From Duganella guangzhouensis (GTDB lineage Bacteria > Pseudomonadota > Gammaproteobacteria > Burkholderiales > Burkholderiaceae_D): 64,000 nt of DNA. The notes below the pieces were generated by a model. It saw only the letters and a program-made list of their open reading frames with translations. It ran no database searches and was not told the origin of the DNA. The stretch lies in NCBI RefSeq assembly GCF_009674535.1, contig NZ_WKJK01000002.1, positions 248,001 to 312,000 of the forward strand. Reading direction: 5' to 3'. Positions within the stretch are counted from its first letter, which is position 1. Each line of letters begins with the position of its first letter. Made by a program: the position numbers and the translations under genes. Positions 36,252 to 45,820 of this stretch are shown one piece after another.

Positions 36252-38360
36252 TTAGAAGCTGGTGCCTACGCTGACGCCCATGGTGCGCGGTGGCGCGGTG
36301 TAGCCGTACGAGCGGCCCACCACTGCCGGATAACGCGAAGCCAGGATGTTGCGGTTCTCCAGGTTACGCACGTAGACCATGGTGTACCACTTGTAATCCG
36401 GCGAGTTGTAGCGCGCCGAGATATCGCTCTTGCGGTAGCCGCCTTGCGCGAACAGCGCCGAGTTGGTGTCGTCGTTGTAGTACTTGGCGGAGAAGCGGGT
36501 GTCGGCACGCAACACCACGGTGGCGCCGTTTTCCAGCGACACCTGATGCTCGTAACCCAGCGCCAGCGTGGCCTTCGGTGCATTGCGCAGCGAGTTGCCC
36601 GAGCAGTCCTTCACTTCATTGGTCGGCTCGTAGACGCAGTTGTTGAAGTTGTCGTACTTCGCATCGGTGTAAGCCAGCGAGGCATCGAAGCGGCCATCCG
36701 CGCTTACCTTCACCTTCACGTCCGCTTCGGCGCCATTGATGGTGGCGCTGGCGGCGTTGTTGACGACGCTGGAACCCGCGCCCTGGCCTACGCTGACGAT
36801 GGTCCCGACTTGCAGATCCTTGTAATCGTAGTGGAAGGCGCTGGCGTTGAACTGGCCTTTGTTACCCCAGAACTTGGTCTTCACGCCGGCTTCCAGCGCG
36901 CGCAACTTCTCCGGGCTGTAGTAGGTCACCGGCAGGTTGGCAGCAGCGTTCGAGCCGTTGAAGCCACCGGCCTTGTAGGCGGTGGTGTAGGTCGAGTACA
37001 GCATGGTGCCTTTGCTGATTTCGTAGTCGATACCCAGCTTGCCGTCGGTATTGCTCCACGACTTATCCGCATTGGTCAGCGACACCACCGGCGTGCCAAA
37101 GTTGAAGGTCGACGTCGCGTCGTGACTATGTTTTTCGTCACGGGTGCTGCGCAGACCGGCCGTCAGGCGGATGGCATCGGTCAGCGAATAAGTCGCCTGG
37201 CCGAATGCCGCACGCGACTTCGATTCGAAGTTAGGCGTGTAGCTGACCAGCACACCATTGCCGAAGGTCGACCAGGCTTCCTGCGATTCCTTGAACAAGT
37301 ACAGGCCGCCCACCCATTTCCACAGCCCGGTGCCGTTCGACGACAGGCGGAATTCATGCGAGTTCTGGCTGGTGTCGTTGGTGCTGCCGGATGCCGAGTT
37401 GCCGAAGCTGCCCACATCCAGCGCGCTGTGCTCCTTGCTCTTGGTGCGGTGCGCGCCCAGGTAGGTGAAGGTGGTGGCACCGATGTCGTAGTTCCACTCC
37501 GCGCTCACACCCGAATAGGTGGCGCGATCGTCGGCCGCCAGCGAATCGGTGTTGTACTGGCCGGCCGAACCTTTCGATGCCGCCAGCGGCAGCGGCACAC
37601 CTGGATTGTCCGGGCCATTCAGCTGTGTGCGGTCAGCCGACAACAACAGCGTATTCCCTTGTGCGATTTTCAGCAGCGCGTGCACGCGGCCGGCCACGGT
37701 GTTCTGGCTGTTGTTGGTGGTGCTGTTGCCCACGTAGTTGTCGTGGTGCTCGCCCATCACCGCCACACGCAGTGCCAGCATGTCGTTGACCGGAATATTC
37801 AGCATGCCCTCGGCGCGGCGTTCGCGGTAGCTGCCCACCTCGAACGAGAACTTGCCGCCAAAGGTATCCTCCGGCTTGGCGGTAATCACGTTCACCGCAC
37901 CGGCGGTGGCGTTACGGCCGTACAGCGTGCCCTGCGGACCGCGCAACACTTCCACCCGCGAGATGTCGAAGAAGGCGGCGCGCGCCTCGTCCGGACGCGC
38001 CAGGTACACGCCGTCCAGGTGGAACGCCGCAGCCGGATCGCCCGCTTCGGTGGTGTTGTTGCTGCCGATGCCGCGAATGTAGATGTTGGTGTTGCCGCCA
38101 TCGGCGGTACCGATCTGCACATTCGGCGTCACATTGGTGAGGTCCGAGGCGTTGCTGATGCCGCGGTTGGTCAGGTCTTCCGCCGTCATCGCGGTCAACG
38201 CCAGCGGCGTGCGCGATGCCGATTCCGAGCGCTTCTGCGCCGTCACCACCACCTCTGGAATCTCGTCGTTCTTCTGCTGCGCGATGGCTTGCTGCGCCAC
38301 GACGGATGCGATCAGGGCGGCGATGATTTTGCGTTGGCCCATGTTTGGATAGTTCTTCAT
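36252..38360 (-). CDS. TonB-dependent receptor
   Basis: The 702-residue outer-membrane receptor has a signal peptide (MKNYPNMGQRKIIAALIASV, cleavage near IAQQ), a TonB box region (IPEVVVTAQKRSES), a plug domain (DLTNVTPNVQIG, IYIRGIGSNNTTEAGDPA, EVLRGPQGTLYGRNATAGAV) and a 22-strand barrel ending in MGVSVGTSF with terminal Phe. ATG 38360 has AAGGAG five bases before it. Lying between a flavin hydroxylase and an esterase gene, it probably brings in the aromatic or conjugated substrate of this operon rather than iron. Confidence 0.92.
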   Translation of the reverse strand: MKNYPNMGQRKIIAALIASVVAQQAIAQQKNDEIPEVVVTAQKRSESASRTPLALTAMTAEDLTNRGISNASDLTNVTPNVQIGTADGGNTNIYIRGIGSNNTTEAGDPAAAFHLDGVYLARPDEARAAFFDISRVEVLRGPQGTLYGRNATAGAVNVITAKPEDTFGGKFSFEVGSYRERRAEGMLNIPVNDMLALRVAVMGEHHDNYVGNSTTNNSQNTVAGRVHALLKIAQGNTLLLSADRTQLNGPDNPGVPLPLAASKGSAGQYNTDSLAADDRATYSGVSAEWNYDIGATTFTYLGAHRTKSKEHSALDVGSFGNSASGSTNDTSQNSHEFRLSSNGTGLWKWVGGLYLFKESQEAWSTFGNGVLVSYTPNFESKSRAAFGQATYSLTDAIRLTAGLRSTRDEKHSHDATSTFNFGTPVVSLTNADKSWSNTDGKLGIDYEISKGTMLYSTYTTAYKAGGFNGSNAAANLPVTYYSPEKLRALEAGVKTKFWGNKGQFNASAFHYDYKDLQVGTIVSVGQGAGSSVVNNAASATINGAEADVKVKVSADGRFDASLAYTDAKYDNFNNCVYEPTNEVKDCSGNSLRNAPKATLALGYEHQVSLENGATVVLRADTRFSAKYYNDDTNSALFAQGGYRKSDISARYNSPDYKWYTMVYVRNLENRNILASRYPAVVGRSYGYTAPPRTMGVSVGTSF

Positions 38361-38409
38361 ACTGTCTCCTTGCTGTTTTAATCTTGAGGCTGGGGGCAAA
38401 CTGAAACGA

Positions 38410-39963
38410 TTAAGCGATTGCGATACTTGCCTCCCATTCGTCAAGCAGCGCTGCAAGGGCATCGCTGTTGGCTGCCACACCATACACATAGTTATCCGGG
38501 CGGACGATAGCGACGCTACACTGGTGCCGCGCAAACCATTTGGTCAGCACGCCATCGCATTCGTCATCCGGGGCGACGCGTACCACGGTAGCTGCGACGG
38601 CCGCGCGCTGCGCCAGCGCCTGCGGCAACTCGGCAGCAGTCACCACGCGCCAGCCACACCCCGCCACCGCGTCCATCAGCGGCGAACCTTCACGGCGCAG
38701 GCGCGGTTGCGGGAACAGCGTGCCAACGCCGCTCTGCGGTGCTTTCTGCAAGCCGTCGCCACCGCCGGCCAGCAGGCCATGCTGCAGCGGTGGGATGATG
38801 TCCTGACGCGCCTGGGTGCGGATCTCACCGCCGGCGGCGGCAATCAACGCGGCGTCTCGTTCACGGGCGCGCTGTGGATCGCGCTCGCAAATCACTTTGC
38901 CGATTTCCTTGATGCGACTGGTCAGCGCGCGTACATGGTCGCCGCGTTCGACGCCATAGCTGTCCAGCAGCGCTTCGGCATTGCGGTTACCCTTCAGCGC
39001 GGCGCGCAGCTTCCACACCAGATTGGCGACGTCGCGCACGCCCTGGCACATGCCCTGGCCGAGGAACGGCGGCTGCTGGTGTGCCGCGTCGCCGGCGATG
39101 AACACGCGGCCGTTGCGCCACTCGCGCGCCACCAGCGCGTGAAAGCGATAGCTGGCCTGGCGCCACAGTTTGGCGTCGTCCGGCGTGACCCAGCGCTGCA
39201 GCACGCTCCAGGCGCCCTCCTCGCTGGCCATGTACTGCGGATCCTCCCCCGGCAGCAGCGAGATCTCCCAGCGGCGGTGCATGCCGGGACCGATCACATA
39301 GGTGCAGGGACGCTCAGGCTCGCAGTACTGCACGCTGGTCTTCGGCAGCTTGGCCAGGCCACGCTCATTGATCAGCACATCGACCACCAGCCACGGTTCG
39401 TCGAACTCCAGATCCTCCAGCGAAATGCCGGCGGCATCGCGCACCGTGCTCGATGCACCGTCGCAGCCGATCACATAGCTGGCGTGCACCGTACGGCCAT
39501 TGCCCTCGTCATCGATCAGCGCCAGTGTGGCGCGGTCATCGTCCTGCTGCAGCGCGGTCATGCGCTGGCCCAGCGCCACCGTCACCGACGGCAGTTCGGC
39601 CACGTGATTGCGCAGCACGCGCTCCACTTCCGGCTGTGTGAACACCATCGACGGCGAGTGGCCCAGCGGGTACGGCGGCTCCACCGTGGCCAGACGCTTG
39701 ATCAGCTTACCGTCGGCGCCGTAATACTCGGACGGCGTGAACGGCTCGCAGTAACGGCTGATTTCCTGATCCAGGCCCAGTTGCTGGAACACGCGCATGA
39801 TCTCGTGATCGAGCGCGATGGCGCGTGGCCGCTCGTACACCGTGCGGCTGCGGTCCACCACCAGCGTGCGCACGCCGGCCTGGCCCAGCAAGGCCGCCGC
39901 CACCGCGCCGGACGGGCCGAAGCCGACGATGACAACGTCGTATTGGTCGTGCAGCGCGTTCAT
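38410..39963 (-). CDS. FAD-dependent aromatic hydroxylase (MhpA-like)
   Basis: The 517-residue class A flavin monooxygenase is close to 3-(3-hydroxyphenyl)propionate hydroxylases. It shows VGFGPSGAVAAALLGQAGV (about 14-32), GCDGASSTVRDAAG (about 168) and AGDAAHQQPPFLGQGMCQGV (about 293), with a C-terminal thioredoxin-like domain. It would add an ortho hydroxyl to a phenol, giving the catechol for the extradiol dioxygenase two genes upstream. It starts one base after the stop of the FAH gene, so the pair is coupled. The true ring substrate is unknown. Confidence 0.88.
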   Translation of the reverse strand: MNALHDQYDVVIVGFGPSGAVAAALLGQAGVRTLVVDRSRTVYERPRAIALDHEIMRVFQQLGLDQEISRYCEPFTPSEYYGADGKLIKRLATVEPPYPLGHSPSMVFTQPEVERVLRNHVAELPSVTVALGQRMTALQQDDDRATLALIDDEGNGRTVHASYVIGCDGASSTVRDAAGISLEDLEFDEPWLVVDVLINERGLAKLPKTSVQYCEPERPCTYVIGPGMHRRWEISLLPGEDPQYMASEEGAWSVLQRWVTPDDAKLWRQASYRFHALVAREWRNGRVFIAGDAAHQQPPFLGQGMCQGVRDVANLVWKLRAALKGNRNAEALLDSYGVERGDHVRALTSRIKEIGKVICERDPQRARERDAALIAAAGGEIRTQARQDIIPPLQHGLLAGGGDGLQKAPQSGVGTLFPQPRLRREGSPLMDAVAGCGWRVVTAAELPQALAQRAAVAATVVRVAPDDECDGVLTKWFARHQCSVAIVRPDNYVYGVAANSDALAALLDEWEASIAIA

Positions 39964-39964
39964 C

Positions 39965-40831
39965 TCAAGCTTCCTGTTCGATGGTATTCACCAGAAGGCC
40001 GACACGTTCGATTTCGATTTCGATCTTGTCGCCGTGCTTCATCCACACCGGCGGGGTGCGCGACTGGCCGACACCGGCCGGGGTGCCCATGACGATCACG
40101 TCGCCCGGCTCCAGCGTCACGCACTCGCTCAGCAGCGAGATGGTTTCAGCCACGTTCCAGATCATGTCCTTGGTGTCGGCGTTCTGCATCACTTCACCGT
40201 TCAGGCGCGCCTGAATACGCAGACCTTCGGCGCCGGCCGGCAGTTCGTCGGCGGTGACCAGTTGCGGACCAAAGCCGCCGGTGCGGTCGAAGTTTTTACC
40301 AATGGTCCATTGCGGCGTGCGTTTCTGGTAATCGCGGACCGACATGTCGTTGAAGCAGGTGTAGCCGTAGACGTGTTGCAGCGCGTCTTCCTGTTTGACG
40401 TGACGCGCGCGGGTGCCGATCACCACCGCCAGTTCGGCTTCGTAATCGAAACGGTCCGACACGCGTGGCAGCAGCGCCGCTTCGCCGTGCGCCAGCAGCG
40501 AGGTGTCGCAACGCAGGAAGAACCATGGATAGACCGGCTTTTCACGGCCGCTTTCAGCGGCGTGGTCGTAGTAGTTCAGGCCCAGGCAGATGGTTTTACC
40601 CGGCGATGGGATCAGCGGCGCCAGTTTCAGCGCGGCCAGCGGCTGGCGATCGGCGGCGCCGGCTTTCTCTACTGCCTTGCGGGCGGCGGCGGTCAGGTCG
40701 ATGCCGGCCACCAGCGCGGCGCGCATATCGGCCGGTACTTCCGGCAGCACTTTGTTGATGTCGATGACGCTGTCTTGATCGAGCACGCCGAGACGGGTGG
40801 TTTCGCCGGAGCGGAAGGTAATGAGTTTCAA
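39965..40831 (-). CDS. Fumarylacetoacetate hydrolase family protein
   Basis: The 288-residue FAH-fold enzyme has the glycine turn ICLGLNYYDHAAE (about 82), the metal-binding acids in FDYEAELAVVIG (about 128-139) and CFNDMSVRDYQ (about 157), and MGTPAGVGQSRTPP near the C-terminus. Relatives include ureidoglycolate lyase-like and 5-carboxymethyl-2-oxohexenedioate decarboxylase/isomerase enzymes. After extradiol ring opening it could hydrolyse, decarboxylate or isomerise the product. Twelve bases separate it from the dioxygenase gene. Confidence 0.88.
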   Translation of the reverse strand: MKLITFRSGETTRLGVLDQDSVIDINKVLPEVPADMRAALVAGIDLTAAARKAVEKAGAADRQPLAALKLAPLIPSPGKTICLGLNYYDHAAESGREKPVYPWFFLRCDTSLLAHGEAALLPRVSDRFDYEAELAVVIGTRARHVKQEDALQHVYGYTCFNDMSVRDYQKRTPQWTIGKNFDRTGGFGPQLVTADELPAGAEGLRIQARLNGEVMQNADTKDMIWNVAETISLLSECVTLEPGDVIVMGTPAGVGQSRTPPVWMKHGDKIEIEIERVGLLVNTIEQEA

Positions 40832-40843
40832 GGTCGTACTCCT

Positions 40844-41737
40844 TTATTGATTGGTGAAACGGATTTTTTTCTGTGCCTGCTTGATGCGGTCGGACGGTGG
40901 CTGCGACACGCCCCACTGGTCGACGCGGCCCGGTGGCCAGGTCCAGTCTTCCGGCTTGCCGACGCGGTAGCTGTCGTCCACCTGCAGCACGTCGGCGGTG
41001 TATTCGATGACGAAATCGTCCGGGCCGACGAAGTAGCAGAACACGTTGTTGCCTGGACCGTGGCGGCCCACGCCCCATTCGATTGGATAGCCGGCGTCGC
41101 GCATGCGGCCACCGCCGCGCATCACCGAATCCAGATCCGGCATGACGAAGGCGATGTGATTCAGCGTGTTGGAATCGGCATCCGCCAGCGCGATGCTGTG
41201 ATGGTCGCTACCGCAACGCATGAAGGCCATGATGCGGGTACGGTCGGACAGCTTGAAGCCCAGCGCCTTTTCATAGAACGCCTGCGCCAGCGCCACGTCC
41301 GCGCTGTTGAACACCACGTGGGTGATGCGCGACGGCGCGTCCTTGGCTTCCTGCGTCGCATGCACGGCGGGGGCGTGCACAAAACGCAGATGGCGCCCTT
41401 GCGGGTCTTGCACGTCCAGCGCGGTGCCGCCATCCGGTTCGGTGTTGGCATGCACGTCGTTGATCACGTGTCCGCCGTTGGCGCGCACGCCGTCGGCAAT
41501 GTGGGCCAGATCGTCCACGCTGTTGACGACGAAATCGACACGGCGTACGTCCGGCTGATCGCTGTGGCGCAGTACCAGAATGTGGTGATCGGCGCCGCTA
41601 CCGCGCAGATAGACGGTATCGTCGGTGCGCGCGACCGGCGTCAGGCGCCAGGTCGAGACGTAAAATTCTTCTGCCGCAGCCAGATCGGTGACACCGATGG
41701 CGATGCTGCGCAGCTTACCGGCAAGGGATGCAGGCAT
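40844..41737 (-). CDS. Type I extradiol ring-cleavage dioxygenase (VOC fold)
   Basis: The 297-residue two-domain VOC protein has the iron ligands of type I extradiol dioxygenases in place: His in RITHVVFNS (about 140), His in LNHIAFVMPD (about 194) and Glu in DDFVIEYTADV (about 247). It would open a catechol ring next to the diol, after hydroxylation by the MhpA-like enzyme. The C-terminal tail (GKPEDWTWPPGRVDQWGVS) is shared with catechol 2,3-dioxygenase relatives acting on bulky catechols. It starts two bases after the amidohydrolase stop. Confidence 0.88.
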   Translation of the reverse strand: MPASLAGKLRSIAIGVTDLAAAEEFYVSTWRLTPVARTDDTVYLRGSGADHHILVLRHSDQPDVRRVDFVVNSVDDLAHIADGVRANGGHVINDVHANTEPDGGTALDVQDPQGRHLRFVHAPAVHATQEAKDAPSRITHVVFNSADVALAQAFYEKALGFKLSDRTRIMAFMRCGSDHHSIALADADSNTLNHIAFVMPDLDSVMRGGGRMRDAGYPIEWGVGRHGPGNNVFCYFVGPDDFVIEYTADVLQVDDSYRVGKPEDWTWPPGRVDQWGVSQPPSDRIKQAQKKIRFTNQ

Positions 41738-41739
41738 GG

Positions 41740-42774
41740 TCAGTCCTTCAATTGCAAAGTGGATGGGAGGCCGAGGAAGCGCTCGGCGTTATGCGTAATC
41801 AGTTGCGCGCGCAGCAGCGCGTCGGCCACGGCGTCATTGATCGCCGCCAGCGGTTTACGTTCGTGGAAGGCGAACGGATAGTCGGTGCCTATCATCAGCT
41901 GCGATGCGCCAAAGCGCGCCAGCAGATGCTGCAGGGTCGGCGTGTCGAACACCAGCGCGTCGTAATACAGGCGGCGCGCTTGCTCCGACGGGCTGGAAGT
42001 AATCGCCTCCTGCAGTGCCGGAAATACGCGGTGCGCTTGCTCCAACCGTGGCAGCAGCGCGGCCAGCGTGCCGCCGCCATGGCTGAAGGCGATACGCAGT
42101 TTGGGGAAGCGTTCGATCAGATTGGTGGTCAGCACCGAAGCGGCGGCCAGGCCGACATCGGTCGGATAGCCAAGCGCCTGCTGCAACGGCGCCGGGCCGA
42201 CCAGGCGTTCCTTGCCGGCCGGGCGCAGCGCGTGCACGAACACGGCGGCGCCCTTGGCTTCGCAGGCTGCGAAGAATGGCGCGAACGATGGATCGCCAGG
42301 CGGCTTGCCATTGATATTGCTGCCGATTTCCACGCCGGCGAAACCCAGCTTGTCGATCACGTAGTCCAGTTCCGCCAGCGCCAGGTCCATGTCCTGCAGC
42401 GGCACCGCGCCCAGCGCGCACAGGCGGCCGTTGGACTCAGCCACCATCAGCGCCAGCTGCTCGTTGATGTAGCGGATCAGCTGCTGGGCGGCGGCCGGCG
42501 CCATCCAATAGGACAGCAGTTCCGGCATCGGCGAAATCACCTGCAGCGACACGCCCATGGTGTCCATGTCCTCGATGCGACGAGTGGTGCTCCAGCAGCG
42601 CTCATTCACCGTGCGATATACCTTGCCCGAAATGAGCACGTGGCGATGGCACGCATGCGCCGGCGCGGTCGACGGCCAGTCGGACGGCGCCGCGCTGCCC
42701 AGGTAGGCCGGGAAATGTTCCGGCACCACGTGGGCGTGGATGTCGATACCGCAGGAGCAGGACGCGTGCATCAT
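41740..42774 (-). CDS. Amidohydrolase family 2 (ACMSD-like decarboxylase/hydrolase)
   Basis: The 344-residue metal enzyme has the family 2 amidohydrolase ligands: HAH in GIDIHAHVVPEHF (about 13-15), His in VFVHALRPAG (about 179), His in IAFSHGGG (about 234) and Asp in MIGTDYPFAFHE (about 295). Relatives include ACMS decarboxylase, gamma-resorcylate decarboxylase and oxalomesaconate hydratase. In this operon it may decarboxylate the ring-cleavage product or a carboxylated phenol. Its start (ATG-ATG, 42774) is two bases after the GlcG-like stop. Confidence 0.85.
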   Translation of the reverse strand: MMHASCSCGIDIHAHVVPEHFPAYLGSAAPSDWPSTAPAHACHRHVLISGKVYRTVNERCWSTTRRIEDMDTMGVSLQVISPMPELLSYWMAPAAAQQLIRYINEQLALMVAESNGRLCALGAVPLQDMDLALAELDYVIDKLGFAGVEIGSNINGKPPGDPSFAPFFAACEAKGAAVFVHALRPAGKERLVGPAPLQQALGYPTDVGLAAASVLTTNLIERFPKLRIAFSHGGGTLAALLPRLEQAHRVFPALQEAITSSPSEQARRLYYDALVFDTPTLQHLLARFGASQLMIGTDYPFAFHERKPLAAINDAVADALLRAQLITHNAERFLGLPSTLQLKD

Positions 42775-42776
42775 TC

Positions 42777-43202
42777 TTAGTCCGCCTTCAGGCCGGCGGC
42801 GACGATGCCTTGGATGCAGATCGCTTCGTCCTCATCGCCGGTGCCGCCGCTGGCGCCAACCGCGCCGATGATCTGGCCTTCTGCGTTCTTGACCAGCACA
42901 GCGCCCACCTGCGGGATGAATTTGCCGTTGCCGGTGGTGGCCAGCGCGCCGAAGAAGCTTGGATTGTCGGCGGCGCGCTTCATCAGATTGCGGCTGTTGA
43001 CGCCCATGGCCACCGCGGCCCAGGCTTTGCCCGCCGCGATATCGGCGCGGAACATGCTGGCGCCGTCTTCGCGCTGCATGGCGATCATATGGCCGCCGGC
43101 GTCCAGCACCACCACCGACATTGGACGGTAGCCCTGCGCGTGGGAGTGTTCCAGCGCGGCTTTGAGAATGTTGTTGCTGATGGCGAGAGTCAGTTCGTTC
43201 AT
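42777..43202 (-). CDS. GlcG/HbpS family protein
   Basis: The 141-residue GlcG/HbpS-fold protein shows VVVLDAGGHMIAMQREDG (about 30-47), FRADIAAGKAWAAVAMG and a C-terminal IGAVGASGGTGDEDEAICIQ. Members bind heme or cobalamin, or accompany glycolate and aromatic catabolism with an unknown role. There is no signal peptide, so it is cytoplasmic. It lies between the MFS and amidohydrolase genes with 20- and 2-base gaps, clearly within the operon. Confidence 0.88.
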   Translation of the reverse strand: MNELTLAISNNILKAALEHSHAQGYRPMSVVVLDAGGHMIAMQREDGASMFRADIAAGKAWAAVAMGVNSRNLMKRAADNPSFFGALATTGNGKFIPQVGAVLVKNAEGQIIGAVGASGGTGDEDEAICIQGIVAAGLKAD

Positions 43203-43222
43203 AGTCTAATCAATTGAGTGAA

Positions 43223-44368
43223 TTAAGCGATACCTGCCTGCTGGCGGCGGCCGACATAGGCGAAGGCGCAGGTGGCACCAACGCCTACCAGCACCGCCAG
43301 CACAGCCAGTCCCTCAAAGCCGGCGCGCATGGCGACACTGCCAGCCAGCGCGGGGCCGATGGCGGAACCGGTCATCATCATGGCCGGCGTGGCGGCGACC
43401 GCGCGGCCGCTCGGGTCCAGCCGCGAAATCAGGCCAAACAGGAAGGTGTGAGTAAAGATCATCACGGCGGCAAACACGCTGGCGGCCACCGCATACGGGG
43501 CAAACACCGGCGAACTGGCGATGATGACGGCCAGCGTGGCCTGCAGCAGTGGCGCCATCAGCGCCACGCGGGTAGCGGACAGCCGCTGTTGCAGCAGGCC
43601 CGCCAGCACAGCCGGCAGCAGATTGACGAAACCGCACACCAGCAGCACCTGGTTGACGCGATCCTGGCCGAAGCCGCGCATCACGCCGATCCGGTCCAGC
43701 ATACTGAAAATGATGGCCTGGTTCAGCGCCATCAAAGTGACGCCCGCCACCGCCAGCCAGGCGGCGCGTGGCAGTGGCGTGCGGCTGTGTTCATGTTCGA
43801 CCTCGCCGCCGCGCTGCGGGAAGGCGATGCAGGCGATGGCGGTGACGCCCATCAGGCCAGCGAAAAAGATAAACAGCACCTTGCCGCCATGCGCGACAAT
43901 CGCTGGTGGCACCGCACCATAAAACACCACCGCGCCCAAGCCCAGCGCGGTGCCGACGATAGCGAACAGGCGGTGAGGATTGGCGCTGCGGCCGATGGTG
44001 CCGTGCACCATCGACAGTCCGGTACCGAGCGACAGGCCGGCCAGCGCATGCAGCGGCAGCAGCGCGCCGAAACTATCTACTTGGGTGGCGGCGGCAAACG
44101 CCAGCGCGGCGCCACCGTAGCCGCCGACGGCGCACAAGCGGTGCGGCAGGCGGTTGAAGCGCGGTGCGGCGATCAGGCTGGCCACCACGGCGCCCAGCAG
44201 GAAGGCGGTGACAATCATGCCCGCGTGTTCGAGATCGAAACCATAGTGTTGCGCCAGCGCGCCCACCCAGACCGGCAAGGCCACCAGGTCGATCATACCG
44301 GCGAAATGGGCGAGCATCAGCACTGCACGCCCGCGCCGGCTGTCGCCGAAGCTGCGAGAAAGGTTCAT
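43223..44368 (-). CDS. MFS transporter, first gene of the aromatic meta-cleavage operon
   Basis: The 381-residue twelve-helix MFS protein of the YbfB/arabinose-efflux-like type starts MNLSRSFGDSRRGRAVLML and shows AGMIDLVALPVWVGAL in helix 1 and AGLSLGTGLSMVHGTIGRSA in the middle. ATG 44368 is chosen because CGGAG lies seven bases upstream; an upstream in-frame codon lacks homology. It is the promoter-proximal gene of the minus-strand operon and divergent from an amidohydrolase gene with a shared regulatory region. It could import the substrate or expel a product. Confidence 0.85.
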   Translation of the reverse strand: MNLSRSFGDSRRGRAVLMLAHFAGMIDLVALPVWVGALAQHYGFDLEHAGMIVTAFLLGAVVASLIAAPRFNRLPHRLCAVGGYGGAALAFAAATQVDSFGALLPLHALAGLSLGTGLSMVHGTIGRSANPHRLFAIVGTALGLGAVVFYGAVPPAIVAHGGKVLFIFFAGLMGVTAIACIAFPQRGGEVEHEHSRTPLPRAAWLAVAGVTLMALNQAIIFSMLDRIGVMRGFGQDRVNQVLLVCGFVNLLPAVLAGLLQQRLSATRVALMAPLLQATLAVIIASSPVFAPYAVAASVFAAVMIFTHTFLFGLISRLDPSGRAVAATPAMMMTGSAIGPALAGSVAMRAGFEGLAVLAVLVGVGATCAFAYVGRRQQAGIA

Positions 44369-44447
44369 GTGGTGTCTCCGTATTTTTGTATGGGGAGGAA
44401 GATAGCAGTCCATACTCGCAATCTCATAAGCCTGTGTTTCAATACGA

Positions 44448-44489
44448 GCTATCGCGGTTTGTGATTCCTGTGCGCGATAGCAGGTATCA
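44448..44489. promoter_or_regulatory. Compound operator between the divergent MFS and amidohydrolase units
   Basis: GCTATCGCG (44448-44456) and CGCGATAGC (44474-44482) form a perfect 9-bp inverted repeat, and the right arm overlaps GATAGCAGGTATC (44477-44489). The 13-mer recurs exactly at 49181 and as GATA-N5-TATC at 46707, each 74-79 bases before a start codon. The flanking bases extend the dyad with one mismatch. A LysR-type regulator from 48244 is the best candidate to bind. Confidence 0.65.
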
Positions 44490-44564
44490 CGAAATTAGGC
44501 TTTGGACGCTTACGGCGGGTAGCTAGACTTTGCTTCCATTCGATCACACAAGAATGGAGACACC

Positions 44565-45806
44565 ATGAGCGGCATCATTTTCAATAACGTGCGCATCTTT
44601 GACGGCGCGCACATGCTCAACACCGACGGCAAGGGCTCGGTACGCGTGGAAGGCCAGCGCATCACCCAGGTCAGCGCCACTGAGGCTATCGCGCCACAAT
44701 CCGGTGACCGCGTCATCGACGGCGCCGGCGCCACGCTGATGCCCGGCCTGATCGAGGCCCACGCCCACCTGTCCTGGCCCAGCTCCGTGGAGCGCTTCGT
44801 GCCCGGCATGGCTTTGCCACCGGAAGACCTGGTACTGACCACCGCCCGCAACGCCCGCATTCTGCTGGACCACGGCTTCACCGGCGCCTATTCGGCCGGC
44901 TCGCTGAGCAAAACGGTGGAAACCACCCTCAAGACCTTCATCGACAGTAACGGCATGCCAGGCCCACGCCTGATCGCCTCCTCCATCGAGCGTTCGCCAC
45001 CTAGCGCGGATGAGCTGAGCCCTGGCGAAGTGGAAGAACACGGCACAGGCCCGGAAGCGGTGCGCAACTTCGTACGCGGCTGCGCGGCACTGGGCGCCAA
45101 ATCGGTCAAGTTCCTGCTGTCCGGTGAAGATGCGCTGATGCCTGGTGCATCGCAGCAGCTGCTGTATTCGCAGGAAGAAGCCAACGCCGCCGGCGAACAG
45201 GCGCGCGAATCCAACGTCTGGCTGGCGGCCCACGCTCAGGCCAACGACGCCGTGAAGATGGCGCTGAACGCCGGCTTCCGCGTGTTGTACCACTGTACCT
45301 ACGCCGACAGCGAAGCGCTGGACCTGCTGGAAGCGAAGCGCGACGAGATCTTCGTCGCGCCGGCGATCGGCATCATCCAGGCCACGCTGGACGCCAACCC
45401 GCCACCGCACTTCGACATGAGCCACATGAAGCGCAGCGCCGCCGAAGTGCTGGAACTGCAGTGCAAGCTGATGCCGGAACTGAAGCGTCGCGGCGTGCGC
45501 GTGCTGCCGGGCGGTGACTACGGCTTCCCGTTCAATCCTAACGGCCGCAATGCACGCGATCTGGAACTGTTTGTGCGCCTGTTCGGTTACACGCCGGTGG
45601 AAGCGCTGCACGCCGCTACCCTGCTGGGCGGTCAGCTGATGGGCATGGGCGAGGAACTCGGCCAGATCAAGGCCGGCTACCTGGCCGACCTGCTGCTGGT
45701 GGACGGCGCGCCGGACCAGGACGTGACCGTGCTGCAGGACCGCAAACGCCTGCGCGCCATCATGAAGGACGGCGCCTTCCACAAAGATCCGCTGATCGCG
45801 CGCTAA
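44565..45806 (+). CDS. Metal-dependent amidohydrolase, paralogue A
   Basis: The 413-residue amidohydrolase of the imidazolonepropionase/prolidase-like group has HxH ligands in EAHAHLSW (His66, His68), a probable bridging Lys in GAKSVKFLLSG, His in WLAAHAQAN and LYHCTYAD, and Asp in LPGGDYGFPF. Relatives hydrolyse C-terminal dipeptides, lactones or amide-linked aromatics. There is no signal peptide. A paralogue of identical length with long identical runs is at 49268. Upstream are a GATA-N5-TATC element and a TAGACT -10-like box. The esterase gene follows after 14 bases. Confidence 0.85.
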   Translation: MSGIIFNNVRIFDGAHMLNTDGKGSVRVEGQRITQVSATEAIAPQSGDRVIDGAGATLMPGLIEAHAHLSWPSSVERFVPGMALPPEDLVLTTARNARILLDHGFTGAYSAGSLSKTVETTLKTFIDSNGMPGPRLIASSIERSPPSADELSPGEVEEHGTGPEAVRNFVRGCAALGAKSVKFLLSGEDALMPGASQQLLYSQEEANAAGEQARESNVWLAAHAQANDAVKMALNAGFRVLYHCTYADSEALDLLEAKRDEIFVAPAIGIIQATLDANPPPHFDMSHMKRSAAEVLELQCKLMPELKRRGVRVLPGGDYGFPFNPNGRNARDLELFVRLFGYTPVEALHAATLLGGQLMGMGEELGQIKAGYLADLLLVDGAPDQDVTVLQDRKRLRAIMKDGAFHKDPLIAR

Positions 45807-45820
45807 GCCAAGGAACACGC

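Noticed and set aside
36252..38534. Start of the TonB receptor at 38534
   Set aside because: The extra 58 residues lack a signal peptide and overlap the hydroxylase 3' end; ATG 38360 has AAGGAG and begins the signal peptide.
44398..44416. A fourth GATA-type element, GATAGCAGTCCATAC, near the MFS start
   Set aside because: It shares only the left half and has the wrong spacing for GATA-N5-TATC, so it was not counted in the regulon.
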